DNA of 64,000 nt from Weissella cibaria (GTDB lineage Bacteria; Bacillota; Bacilli; Lactobacillales; Lactobacillaceae), in NCBI RefSeq assembly GCF_004521965.1, contig NZ_SDGK01000031.1:34821-98820 (forward strand), in the 5' to 3' direction. Shown here piece by piece: positions 44,846-53,213 of this stretch (its first letter is position 1; every line of letters starts with the position of its first letter). The translations under genes and the position numbers were made by a program. Below the pieces are notes generated by a model. It was not told the DNA's origin. It did no database searches and saw only the letters and a list, made by a program, of their open reading frames with translations.

Positions 44846-45322
44846 ATGACGACTGTTTACGATTTTAAAGAACGTACCCAAGGGGGCCAAGAGCTAGACT
44901 TGCAACAATTTACAGGGGATGTGATGGTTATTGTTAATACGGCAAGCAGGTGTGGCCTAGCCCCGCAATTAACGGATCTCCAAGCGCTGTATGATCGATA
45001 CCAAGATGAGGGGTTTACGATTATTGGATGCCCATCTAATCAATTCAAACAAGAATTGGATAATACTTCTGAAATTGGCGCATTTTGCCGAAAAAATTAT
45101 GGCGTCACATTTCCAATGACAGAAATGATCGCAGTTAACGGGGATGAGACAGCACCGTTGTTCGACTACTTGAAGGCTGAGTCTGGTCACGGTCGCATTA
45201 AGTGGAATTACACGAAATTTTTGATTGGGCGCGATGGCCAACCTATTGCACGCTATGCGCCGACGACAGCGCCAAGCAAGATGGTTAAGGATATTGAACG
45301 AGCTCTCGCAACTACGAAGTAA
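44846..45322 (+). CDS. gpx: Glutathione peroxidase family protein (thiol peroxidase)
   Basis: 158 residues of thioredoxin fold that reduce peroxides at a catalytic Cys. The Cys lies in NTASRCGLAPQ, Gln in SNQFKQE and Trp-Asn in KWNYTKFL, the catalytic tetrad of the family. The second conserved block GCPSNQF is present. Bacterial members usually accept electrons from thioredoxin rather than glutathione. It lies next to the ISL3 element but is intact. It may serve against peroxide made by pyruvate oxidase encoded at 21.4 kb; that link is inference. Confidence 0.92.
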   Translation: MTTVYDFKERTQGGQELDLQQFTGDVMVIVNTASRCGLAPQLTDLQALYDRYQDEGFTIIGCPSNQFKQELDNTSEIGAFCRKNYGVTFPMTEMIAVNGDETAPLFDYLKAESGHGRIKWNYTKFLIGRDGQPIARYAPTTAPSKMVKDIERALATTK

Positions 45323-45422
45323 TTGATAACCAACGACAAATAGCTCTTGTTAAATTTGGTCATATTTCTTTGGTAGTATCCAAGGTAATAAGCACAAGTT
45401 TGACTAAGGGGGGATTTAGTAG

Positions 45423-45995
45423 ATGGTTAAAAAAGGAATGATTGCGACGAATATCGCGGTGCCAGTTGTGACACTTTGTGGCGCCGGTAGGTATTACGCA
45501 TGGCAACAACATAATGATTCAAAACAGCAACAGGAGCGACGACTTAGTGAAGCGGAGAGTGCTTTAAGTTCGTTGCAATCTGAAAGTGCAAAGCAAGTGA
45601 CAAGTAATAAGGCAACATCAGTTAGCCAATCAAGCGTTGACGTTGCGACTAGTAATGATAATACATCGGTAGCTGAAGCTGGGACTGAATCGACAAGTAT
45701 GGCAGTGTCGACTACCACGGCATCTCAGTATGATATTTTTAGTGATCCAAATGCATCGATTGATCAGTTGACGCAAGCGGTGCGTGAAGTAGTCAATCAA
45801 TACACGCAAACAGACCTGTCATCTTGGGCTTTGAGTGGGATTCGTTATGTAGACGGTGGGTATCATATGCAGGCCACTGACCCAAACAGTACAACGTCAG
45901 TGCATTACCAATTCCGTATGACGCCACACGAAGCAACTGTCACGATGGATTCTTCGTCTAATCCAGGGATGGCTGCTGGAACAATTAATTATTAA
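45423..45995 (+). CDS. Membrane-anchored Ser/Thr-rich hypothetical protein
   Basis: 190 residues. N-terminal hydrophobic helix (residues 6-23) after a Lys pair, then a coiled-coil-like segment (SKQQQERRLSEAESALSSLQ), a 60-residue Ser/Thr/Ala-rich linker and a compact C-terminal domain of about 80 residues (SIDQLTQAVREVVNQYTQ to the end). GGGGGG precedes the ATG. The layout is that of a surface-exposed accessory protein held by one helix. I do not recognise the C-terminal domain. Confidence 0.7.
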   Translation: MVKKGMIATNIAVPVVTLCGAGRYYAWQQHNDSKQQQERRLSEAESALSSLQSESAKQVTSNKATSVSQSSVDVATSNDNTSVAEAGTESTSMAVSTTTASQYDIFSDPNASIDQLTQAVREVVNQYTQTDLSSWALSGIRYVDGGYHMQATDPNSTTSVHYQFRMTPHEATVTMDSSSNPGMAAGTINY

Positions 45996-46069
45996 ACACA
46001 AATTTGGTTGCCACTGACCAGACTATATCGGTATGATTACAATAGAAAAACTAAGGGGGATAAACAAAC

Positions 46070-46408
46070 ATGGCGAATGCAAATGATATTATCATTGCGA
46101 CGACAGAAAATATTGCGGGTTATGAAGTGGTGGAAACACTAGGTGAGGTCTTCGGCCTAACGACACGCTCAAAGAACGTCGTTGCAGATATTGGGGCTGG
46201 ATTGAAGACCATCGTGGGTGGTGAAATCAAGGCCTACACGTCATTGCTTGAAGAGACACGTAATTCATCTTTGGAGCGGTTGCGTGATAACGCGGCTAAA
46301 ATGGGTGCTGATGCAGTGATTATGATGCGTTTTGATTCAGGATCAATGGGTGCTGATATGAACATGGTGGCTGCTTACGGCACGGCTGTTAAATTGCAAA
46401 AGAAATAG
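46070..46408 (+). CDS. YbjQ/UPF0145-family protein
   Basis: 112 residues of the UPF0145 family, which forms a pentameric heavy-metal-associated-like fold. The typical ends are visible: [54 protein letters not shown]. The family's role is unknown although metal binding has been suggested. AGGGGGA precedes the ATG and a terminator follows, so it is a single-gene unit. Confidence 0.88.
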   Translation: MANANDIIIATTENIAGYEVVETLGEVFGLTTRSKNVVADIGAGLKTIVGGEIKAYTSLLEETRNSSLERLRDNAAKMGADAVIMMRFDSGSMGADMNMVAAYGTAVKLQKK

Positions 46409-46413
46409 TTAAT

Positions 46414-46451
46414 GAACGTCCGAATGCTAATTGCACTTCGGACGTTTTTTG
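46414..46451 (+). terminator. Terminator after the YbjQ-family gene
   Basis: GAACGTCCGAA pairs with TTCGGACGTTTTTT around a short loop, six bases past the stop codon. Confidence 0.85.
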
Positions 46452-46502
46452 TGTACAAAAAGGTGCTATTATGAATAAAAGATTAGGAACGGTGGGGATA
46501 GT

Positions 46503-47363
46503 ATGGAAACTGTAGCTTACTATAACGGTCAGATATCGGAAATTGATGACATGATGATTCCGATAACTGACCGTGGGTTTACGTTTGGTGATGGTGTTTA
46601 CGATGCAACAATGGCGCGCAATCAAAAGATTTTTGCGTTGGGCGAGCATTTAGAGCGTTTTTGGCGCAGTATGGCGGCAGTGATGATAACGCCTAACTTT
46701 ACGCGTGAAGAGTTAACCAATCTCTTGAATGATTTGCTTACCAACATGACAGGGGAGGCCTACATGATTTATTGGCAGGTAACCCGAGGAACCGGACGAC
46801 GTAGCCATAATTTTCCACTAGATGCGACGCCAAATTTGGCGGTGATGATAACGCCTATGTCGTTAGACCGGGACAAACAAGAACGTCCATACCGTTTACG
46901 GACCGAATTGGATATTCGATCAGGGTTGACGCATGTGAAGACGATTAACTTACTACCAAATGTGCTGGCAGCGCAGCGGGCGATACAAGAATCAGTGGAT
47001 GAAACTGTTTTTTACCGAATGACTGAGAACGGTGACACCCGAGTGACTGAAGGTTCTAAAACGAATGTCCATATGATTAAGGCGGGTAAACTAGTTACAG
47101 CGCCAACGGATAAGTTGATTTTACCAGGGATTGCGCGGCAACATTTATTGCAGGCTGCGCGTTCATTGGGGATGCCGGTTGAAGAACGCGCCTTCACAGT
47201 GGCGGAATTAAAAACGGCTGACGAGGTGTTCATCACGAGTTCAACAATGATGGCTGGTCGAGTTGTCGCTATTGATGGTGAATCAGTTGGGCAACGGGAT
47301 GAAGCGCATTTTCTGCCACTTCGAACGAAATTGGTGGATGAATGGTATGCCGAAACGGAATGA
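46503..47363 (+). CDS. dat: D-amino-acid aminotransferase
   Basis: PLP enzyme of fold type IV, 286 residues, interconverting D-alanine and D-glutamate for peptidoglycan. The PLP Lys is in THVKTINLLPN (near residue 147) and Glu in RVTEGSKTNVH binds the cofactor ring nitrogen. The N-terminal GFTFGDGVYD and the VTRGTGRRSHNFP segment match Bacillus D-AAT. The ribosome site (GTGGGGA) is weak. It is followed closely by the YitT-family gene, possibly co-transcribed. Confidence 0.92.
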   Translation: METVAYYNGQISEIDDMMIPITDRGFTFGDGVYDATMARNQKIFALGEHLERFWRSMAAVMITPNFTREELTNLLNDLLTNMTGEAYMIYWQVTRGTGRRSHNFPLDATPNLAVMITPMSLDRDKQERPYRLRTELDIRSGLTHVKTINLLPNVLAAQRAIQESVDETVFYRMTENGDTRVTEGSKTNVHMIKAGKLVTAPTDKLILPGIARQHLLQAARSLGMPVEERAFTVAELKTADEVFITSSTMMAGRVVAIDGESVGQRDEAHFLPLRTKLVDEWYAETE

Positions 47364-47450
47364 ATTAACACAAGTGTCATACATGAAATAGCGTTAAATG
47401 GTATGCTAGAAAGGTAACAGATATACATTTCCAACCCAAAGGAGACCCAC

Positions 47451-48290
47451 ATGCCGAGAAGACTGAGTCAACAGGGCTGGTTTCGAGTGGTTATGCTTGT
47501 GATTGCGCTCGAAATTATTGCACTATCTATTAACTTTTTCTATGCCCCGATTAACGTTGCCGCTGGTGGCGCAACTGGGGTCGCCATTTTGCTGGATGCT
47601 GCGTTTGGTATTAACCGTGCGCTGACGGTGTTAATCATTAATATTGTCATGATTATTTTAGCTGCTATTTTCTTAGACAAAAGTACAGTCCGCAATATTG
47701 CGTTTGGCAGCTTTTTATTACCGGTATTAATGTACATTACACCTAGTCATCGGCTTGTTGAAGATGCAGTACTGGCGGTTGTTATTGGTGGCGCTGTTTT
47801 TGCATCGGGCATCGCCATTTTATACCGGCTTGAAGCGTCAAGTGGTGGTACAACAGTACCGCCGATGATTTTGAAAAAGTATTTTAAAATTAATTCCGCT
47901 TTGTCATTGTTAGCCATTGATATGGTGGTGACCTTGTTTAATTTGTTGGTTTCAGGCACCAATGCGTTCTTTTTGGCTGCCTTTTCATTAGTCATTACGT
48001 CGATTGTGATGCGTTATATTGAAACCGGGCTTGATTTAAAGCACCAGGTAACGATCATGAGTAATGAACGTTTGGCTGACATTCAAACGATGTTGCTACA
48101 AGAAGATCAGAGTTTAACCGTTTTTGATGTGCGTGGTGGCTACACTGATAACAACAAAGAAATGCTCATGGTTATGGTAGATAACGCAAATTACGGGCGT
48201 ATGTTACGCCGCGTTCATGATATTGACCAGAATGCATTTATTGTGACGACCAATGTACACGAGGTTCATGGTGGTACGTTTGGTATTTAA
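47451..48290 (+). CDS. YitT-family membrane protein
   Basis: 279 residues: six hydrophobic helices in the first 190 residues (DUF161-type, with NVAAGGATGVAILL) and a C-terminal cytoplasmic DUF2179 domain (VFDVRGGYTDNNKEMLMVMVDN). Function in the cell is unknown; transport or export has been proposed. GGAGAC precedes the ATG. Confidence 0.9.
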   Translation: MPRRLSQQGWFRVVMLVIALEIIALSINFFYAPINVAAGGATGVAILLDAAFGINRALTVLIINIVMIILAAIFLDKSTVRNIAFGSFLLPVLMYITPSHRLVEDAVLAVVIGGAVFASGIAILYRLEASSGGTTVPPMILKKYFKINSALSLLAIDMVVTLFNLLVSGTNAFFLAAFSLVITSIVMRYIETGLDLKHQVTIMSNERLADIQTMLLQEDQSLTVFDVRGGYTDNNKEMLMVMVDNANYGRMLRRVHDIDQNAFIVTTNVHEVHGGTFGI

Positions 48291-48302
48291 TCATAAATAA
48301 TC

Positions 48303-48335
48303 AAAAAGCAGCGCAAATTGGTGCGCTGCTTTTTG
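48303..48335. terminator. Bidirectional terminator between the YitT and AI-2E genes
   Basis: AAAAAGCAGCGCA pairs with TGCGCTGCTTTTT around AATTGG, between convergent genes. Confidence 0.88.
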
Positions 48336-48336
48336 A

Positions 48337-49368
48337 TTATTCAGATTTTGCACTACGGGTAATGTTAGCATCTTGCACACCAAGGATGCTTAAGATAAAG
48401 GCGACGATTGGGACGCCAATAATCAAGCCCCAGGCGCCAAGCAGATGCTCCATCACGATGATTGTTGCAAATGTGAAGAACACTGGTAACTCTGTTCGGC
48501 TAGCCATCAAACGTGGGTGTAAGAAATAAGATTCAAACATGTGAATAACAGCGATTAGAATCCATACTTCAATCATGCCGACCCAGCCCAGAGCTGCGAA
48601 AGCCATAACACTGAGCGGTAGTAGTGAGATAATTACACCGGCAATTGGAATTAAGCCTAGGATGAAAATCATCAACCCCATTACCAAGACACTCGGCACG
48701 CCCAGAATACTCAAACTGATCATCATTAAGATTGTGTTGATGAAGGCGATTAGTAATTGGACCTCGATGACGCTACCTAAAATGAGAACGAACGTGCTAC
48801 CAAGTTCATAGACATTCTTGAAAAACTTAGGGTAGGTGGAGTGGAGAAATTGTGATCCAAAGACGCGTAGGCGTTGCCAAGTCAATGCCAGCACGAAGCT
48901 TAAGAAAATCGACAGGATGATTTGTGTGAATACTGTCGCGACAGTGCTGATAGTATCCCAACCGCTAGCCAAAAGGGATTTCCAATTTTTTGAAAATTCA
49001 CTCAGTAGGTCTAACTTTTGATAGGTCTCATTGAAGTACTGTTTAATGACCGGATACTCTTTGATGAGCTTGTTGACCTCGTTGGGGATGACGGCAAATT
49101 GGTCGATCAAAGCTGGTACGATGTAGACAAATGCCATCACAACCACGAAGATACTCAATAGGTAAACGATTAACACTGAGAATCCGTAGGGGATTTTAGT
49201 CCATCGTTGGACGTTATTAGCACCTTTGACAGCGAGATAGCCGAGTATGACGGTTAGTAGCAAGATGCTGATAAGGTCATGGACAATAAACAATAAGAGC
49301 ACGATAAAGGCCAGGGCGATATACTGCTGGACATCATTGCGCAAAATAAACGCTTTGACTTCTTTCAT
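48337..49368 (-). CDS. AI-2E/PerM-family transporter
   Basis: 343 residues with seven to eight membrane helices, including the family's GLIPIAGVIISLLPL and HMFESYFLHPRLMASRTELP segments. Named for autoinducer-2 export, but many members move ions or organic solutes, so the substrate is open. The ATG at 49368 is preferred: AAGGAAG precedes it, and the upstream 21 codons of the frame overlap a terminator. TATAAT lies about 30 bases upstream on this strand. Confidence 0.85.
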   Translation of the reverse strand: MKEVKAFILRNDVQQYIALAFIVLLLFIVHDLISILLLTVILGYLAVKGANNVQRWTKIPYGFSVLIVYLLSIFVVVMAFVYIVPALIDQFAVIPNEVNKLIKEYPVIKQYFNETYQKLDLLSEFSKNWKSLLASGWDTISTVATVFTQIILSIFLSFVLALTWQRLRVFGSQFLHSTYPKFFKNVYELGSTFVLILGSVIEVQLLIAFINTILMMISLSILGVPSVLVMGLMIFILGLIPIAGVIISLLPLSVMAFAALGWVGMIEVWILIAVIHMFESYFLHPRLMASRTELPVFFTFATIIVMEHLLGAWGLIIGVPIVAFILSILGVQDANITRSAKSE

Positions 49369-49412
49369 TGTTACTTCCTTTTTGTGGTTTCTACTATTAT
49401 AGTCACAAATCA

Positions 49413-49443
49413 CAAAAAAAGCGCAACCCATGGTTACGCTTTA
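49413..49443 (-). terminator. Terminator of the ArsR-family gene
   Basis: On the minus strand AAAGCGTAACC pairs with GGTTGCGCTTTTTTT. It starts at the ArsR stop codon and uncouples that gene from the AI-2E gene behind it. Confidence 0.78.
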
Positions 49444-49770
49444 AATGTCATTATGATTGCGGTGAAGGCGCACGTGATTAGCGTGATCAAGCAAATCTTG
49501 GAGCAATTCCATCATGTGTGGGTCAGTTAAAGCGTATGTGATGGTGCGACCTTCTCGAGTGGCAGAAATCATCTGATACTCACGTAAAGCTGATAATTGG
49601 TGTGACACCCGGGATTGTTCGGCATGCAAGGCAGTCATGATTTCAGTGACAGTAGCAGCACCGTTTTCCTGCAATAGGCAAAGAATTTTCAGACGCAAAT
49701 CATTGGCGAGGAGTTTGGCAATTTTGAGAGCCTCTTGCTCTTTTAAAAATATTTCTTGTGATAATTCCAT
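49441..49770 (-). CDS. ArsR/SmtB-family winged-helix repressor
   Basis: 109 residues. The winged helix spans about 20-85 with the recognition helix in AEQSRVSHQLSALREYQMI. The CxC metal site of ArsR proper is absent. The C-terminal helix is rich in Asp and His (LLDHANHVRLHRNHND), like the alpha-5 Zn/Co/Ni site of CzrA-type sensors. A metal-responsive repressor is therefore likely but the metal is not fixed. No metal exporter gene is adjacent. Confidence 0.85.
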   Translation of the reverse strand: MELSQEIFLKEQEALKIAKLLANDLRLKILCLLQENGAATVTEIMTALHAEQSRVSHQLSALREYQMISATREGRTITYALTDPHMMELLQDLLDHANHVRLHRNHNDI

Positions 49771-49907
49771 ACTTTATAGTTTACCGCATCCGTTTGTGAA
49801 AATGCACGAATTAAAAGTAAGTGAAAGAAGCCATTATGGTGGTTTTTGTTAAATAAACCCGCTGTACTACCTTATAGTATGTTGAATTATAGTGAGATGA
49901 GGATTGT

Positions 49908-50300
49908 TTGAGTTATAGATGGCAATAACGAAAAGATTGGTTTGCTGGAGCACTTGCGCCAGCTGAATGATACGCTTATCCAATTGTTAGCACGGCGCCG
50001 ACGGCTACGTGCTGAACGTCGTGTTCGTTTGGGCCAACTCAAGAATACGGCGACGTTTATTCTCTCATTCGTGTTGACGGCGCTTGCAGCTGTTTTGGCT
50101 TGCCATTCTTGGCAATCGATAAGATGATAGCCTATGTTGTGGGAACTGCGGTAGCGTTCTTTACGACGTTGTACTTATTGATTTATTACTCAATTTTGAA
50201 TCGTGATCGTTTTTCACGACAGGAGTGGGTCAAAAAGCGGTTGCAACCGGTTGATACGAAAATTTCACGCATGGATACAAAAATTCGGTTATTATTATAA
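49908..50300 (+). pseudogene. Frameshifted membrane protein gene
   Basis: Two overlapping frames (49942-50127 and 50100-50300) join into one sensible protein: a basic N-terminus (LARRRRLRAERRVRLGQ), two membrane helices (TFILSFVLTALAAVL and MIAYVVGTAVAFFTTLYLLIYY) and a polar C-terminus. A change of frame near 50100 interrupts it. The start region is also displaced: the ribosome site at 49897 leads to TTG AGT TAT AGA TGG CAA TAA. It stands just upstream of a second broken gene. Confidence 0.6.
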
Positions 50301-51525
50301 GCGTCATTTTTTGGACGCACGCACACTGTCTTATCGGCCGTCAATGCGTTCCGTCAAATGAACGAAACAGATGAAGTTGTCATCTTAGAAAAGAATTTAA
50401 GCGAACGACCATTTATTTCGGCGGGGATCAAGTTGGTGTTGAATGAACACGTGACAAGTGTTGAACAAGTAAATTTTGAGCATTTTGAGGGTCAACCCAA
50501 TACAACATATCGCTCAGGCGCTTTAGTTGAACGAGTTGATGCCACAGACAAGAAAATTTATGCCCGCACCATCATTTGTGGGGGCTGATCTGGACCGGGC
50601 TGTCTTCGTGAAAAATGAGCAAGATGCTGTGGATATCAATAAGTTTTCCAAGGGCTTCCGCAAGTGAGTCTTGGTTTACGGTGGTGGACCAGTTTCAACT
50701 GAATTGGCGGCTGCTTTGGTGCATTCAGGTATCTATGTCACATTTGTGACGCGCTATTTTGACCAAGCAATTCAAGAGGACTTGGAAAAGACGCTGACCG
50801 ATAACAAAGTTGTCTGGCGTAAGGACCAAGAAGTTGTTTCAGTTGATAATCAAGGGAAGAAGATTGAAGTTAATTTTAACAATGGCACGTCAGAAGTGTT
50901 CGACTTCATGGCCATTGCGGCGGGGTTGCAGCCTGACACGATGCTGTTTGCTGGTCAGGTTGATATGCGTGAAAACGGTGCGATTGTGGTCGACGACACT
51001 ATGAAGTCATCAAACCTTGATATTTACGCTATTGGTGATTCGGCAGCTGGCTTGGACGTTAAGATCCAACCAATCTTGCGTACGATTGGACTCTCGATTT
51101 TTGATCGCTTCGTCTATAAGACAGGATTGACCGTTGAAGAAGCGAAGGAGCGTATCGGTGATCACATCGAACGTCTCGATATTCACACGCCCGCCACAAT
51201 TCATACGTTGGGTGAACAAACGGACATTATGGCATCATTGATTTATGACTATGAGTCAGGCATCGTGTATGGTGCGCAAATTTCAACGAATGCTCCAGCA
51301 GCAGCTGAGGTGATTACCACATTGTCACACGCAGTTTCTTCAGGACTAACGGTTACAGAATTAGCATTCCTGGACACGTACTTCGAATCAGAAATCAATT
51401 TGCCATAATCAGTAGCAAACCGATTGGGTGAGATAGGTGTTATTGCTGAAGCTAAGCGTGCGGCTGGTAAAGCTATCGATCGTAACACCGTTGATGGTGA
51501 CGATAACTTGAATGGGTTTCAGTAA
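50301..51525 (+). pseudogene. Broken FAD-dependent pyridine-nucleotide-disulfide oxidoreductase (NADH oxidase/CoA-disulfide reductase type)
   Basis: The remains encode VLSAVNAFRQMNETDEVVILEK, GADLDRAVFVKNEQDAVDINKF, the NADH-binding VLVYGGGPVSTELAAALVHSG and FAD-binding LDIYAIGDSAAGLD segments in order. A frame change near 50575, a TGA at 50668 before VLVYGGG and a TAA at 51406 after ESEINLP break it, and the start of the FAD domain with its redox Cys is missing. The last recognisable codons end at 51525 (DDNLNGFQ). The best remaining piece is 50671-51408. It would have reduced oxygen or a disulfide with NADH. Confidence 0.82.
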
Positions 51526-51551
51526 AGTGAACTTTAAATAGAATTGACGAT

Positions 51552-51594
51552 AAAAAGCTATCTCGCGTTGCGTTTACGTGAGATAGCTTTTTTG
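51552..51594 (+). terminator. Terminator after the broken oxidoreductase
   Basis: AAAAAGCTATCTC pairs with GAGATAGCTTTTTT around a GCG-rich loop. Confidence 0.85.
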
Positions 51595-51660
51595 TCATTA
51601 AACTGTAAAGAAGAAATTGTGACGAAAATAAGCCATTTAACCAATGGATAATTTAAAAGT

Positions 51661-51864
51661 AAAACGTTTTTACTAAAAACGTTTTATTTATTTCAGACGT
51701 TATTGTTCGCTTATTGGAGCTACAATAGGTCTGAAATATAGTAAAACGTTTAACCTTTTAGAGTATAAACGAACGAAATTCACACTCCATTCATTGTTTT
51801 TATTAAAAGAACCTTATATACTAATCACAGCAAGTTAGGTTAACAGTTAAACGTTCTGTTAACC
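51661..51864. promoter_or_regulatory. Operator cluster and promoter of the nucleoside ABC transporter operon
   Basis: Four AAACGTT-type sites lie in this gap: AAAACGTTTT at 51661-51670 and 51676-51685, AAAACGTTTA at 51743-51752, and TTAAACGTT at 51847-51855. The last is enclosed by a perfect 9-bp inverted repeat, GGTTAACAG (51838-51846) with CTGTTAACC (51856-51864). TTGTTT (51794-51799) and TATACT (51817-51822), spaced by 17, form the promoter. CG-centred palindromes are typical operators of LacI/CcpA-like regulators. This 389-bp gap has no coding sequence. Confidence 0.55.
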
Positions 51865-51914
51865 AAACGGTTAAACTAGAACCATACAGTTTGTTACTTT
51901 GGAGGATACGAGAA

Positions 51915-52991
51915 ATGGTTTCACGTCGTAATTTGATTATTGGTGGTGTCGTTGTTGTTGCTGTGGGTATTGGGGCCGCAGTCGCCGGAAACAACGGATC
52001 AGATTCAAACAAGAAGAATTTCTCAGTAGCGATGGTTACTGACGTTGGTGGTGTCGACGATAAGTCATTTAACGAGTCGGCTTGGAATGGTGTGAAAGCT
52101 TGGGGAAAGTCACACGATTTGAAGAAGGGCACAAATGGTTATGACTACTTTGCTTCAAAGACAAATGCTGATTTTGCAACGAACTTCCAACAAGGTGTAT
52201 CAGCAAAGTACAGCATGTTGATTGGTGTGGGTTACGCTACGAATGATGCGTTGGTTGCATCAGCTAAGCAAAACCCAAAGACTGACTACGTGTTGGTCGA
52301 CGATGTGGCATCAAAGCAATATAAGAACATCGCTTCATTAACGTTTAAGCAACAAGAGGCGTCATACTTAGCTGGTGTTGCTGCAGCAACGAAAGCTAAG
52401 GAGTTGGGTGACAGCAAGGTTGGGTTCATCGGTGGAATGAATTCAGCAGTCATTCAATCATTTGAGGCAGGTTACATCGCCGGTGTAAAGTCAGTTGACC
52501 CAAATATGAAGGTTGATGCCCAATTTGCGGAGTCATTTACTGATACGGCGAAGGCTAAGACAATCGCCAGCGCTATTTACACGTCAGGTGCGCACGTTAT
52601 CTTCCAAGCTGCTGGTCCTGCAGGTAACGCGGTATTTACAGCTGCCAAGGACATCAATACGGGTTTGAATGCTGGTTCAAAAGACAAGGCTTGGGTCATT
52701 GGTGTTGATATGGATCAAAACGACCAAGGAAACTACAAAACAAAGGATGGCAAGAGCGACAACTTCACGTTGACGTCAGCAATTAAGAAAATTGCTAGCT
52801 CGATCGAAAAGGTTGCTAACCAATCAATGGATGGTAAGTTCCCTGGTGGTAAGACAACGACTTACGGTTTGAAGGATGGTGGTGTTGCAATCACAAAGAA
52901 GAACTTGAATGCTGAAGAGAAGTCTGCAGTTGAGAAGGCTGAAAAGGCAATTGAGTCTGGCGATGTGACTGTGCCAAGCACGATGAAGTAA
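51915..52991 (+). CDS. BMP/Med-family nucleoside-binding protein, helix-anchored
   Basis: Solute-binding protein of a purine/nucleoside ABC importer (BMP family, like BmpA, PnrA and the YufN type). 358 residues from the ATG at 51915 after GGAGG. The ligand-binding FSVAMVTDVGGVDDKSFNESAWNG stretch and VIGVDMDQND are characteristic. The N-terminus MVSRRNLIIGGVVVVAVGIGAAVAGNNG is a single hydrophobic helix; there is no lipobox Cys, unlike most members. It is the first gene of a four-gene transporter operon and has its own strong transcript, since a partial terminator follows. Confidence 0.9.
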   Translation: MVSRRNLIIGGVVVVAVGIGAAVAGNNGSDSNKKNFSVAMVTDVGGVDDKSFNESAWNGVKAWGKSHDLKKGTNGYDYFASKTNADFATNFQQGVSAKYSMLIGVGYATNDALVASAKQNPKTDYVLVDDVASKQYKNIASLTFKQQEASYLAGVAAATKAKELGDSKVGFIGGMNSAVIQSFEAGYIAGVKSVDPNMKVDAQFAESFTDTAKAKTIASAIYTSGAHVIFQAAGPAGNAVFTAAKDINTGLNAGSKDKAWVIGVDMDQNDQGNYKTKDGKSDNFTLTSAIKKIASSIEKVANQSMDGKFPGGKTTTYGLKDGGVAITKKNLNAEEKSAVEKAEKAIESGDVTVPSTMK

Positions 52992-53011
52992 AACGTTTAA
53001 AAAACGAACTT

Positions 53012-53046
53012 AAAACAGGGCATTTAATTGAATGTCCTGTTTTTGT
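53012..53046 (+). terminator. Terminator or attenuator between the binding protein and ATPase genes
   Basis: AAAACAGGGCATT pairs with AATGTCCTGTTTT and is followed by T's. It would favour more binding protein than ATPase. The remaining gap contains a small TAGGTA...TACCTA repeat around 53144-53160. Confidence 0.8.
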
Positions 53047-53213
53047 GTATTGGAAAATTCTAGTTAATCGATTTCTGTATTACAACCATGTTAATAGACG
53101 AATAATAACGATTGCATAGACTAGAAAATTTAGTAAAAAGTAGGTAACATATACCTATTACGTCATAGTCTTGATGAAGATGTGACGAGAAAAATGTCTG
53201 GGAGAAATGTGCT

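Noticed and set aside
48337..49431. Longer AI-2E protein starting at 49431
   Set aside because: The extension runs through the terminator of the ArsR gene and has no ribosome site.
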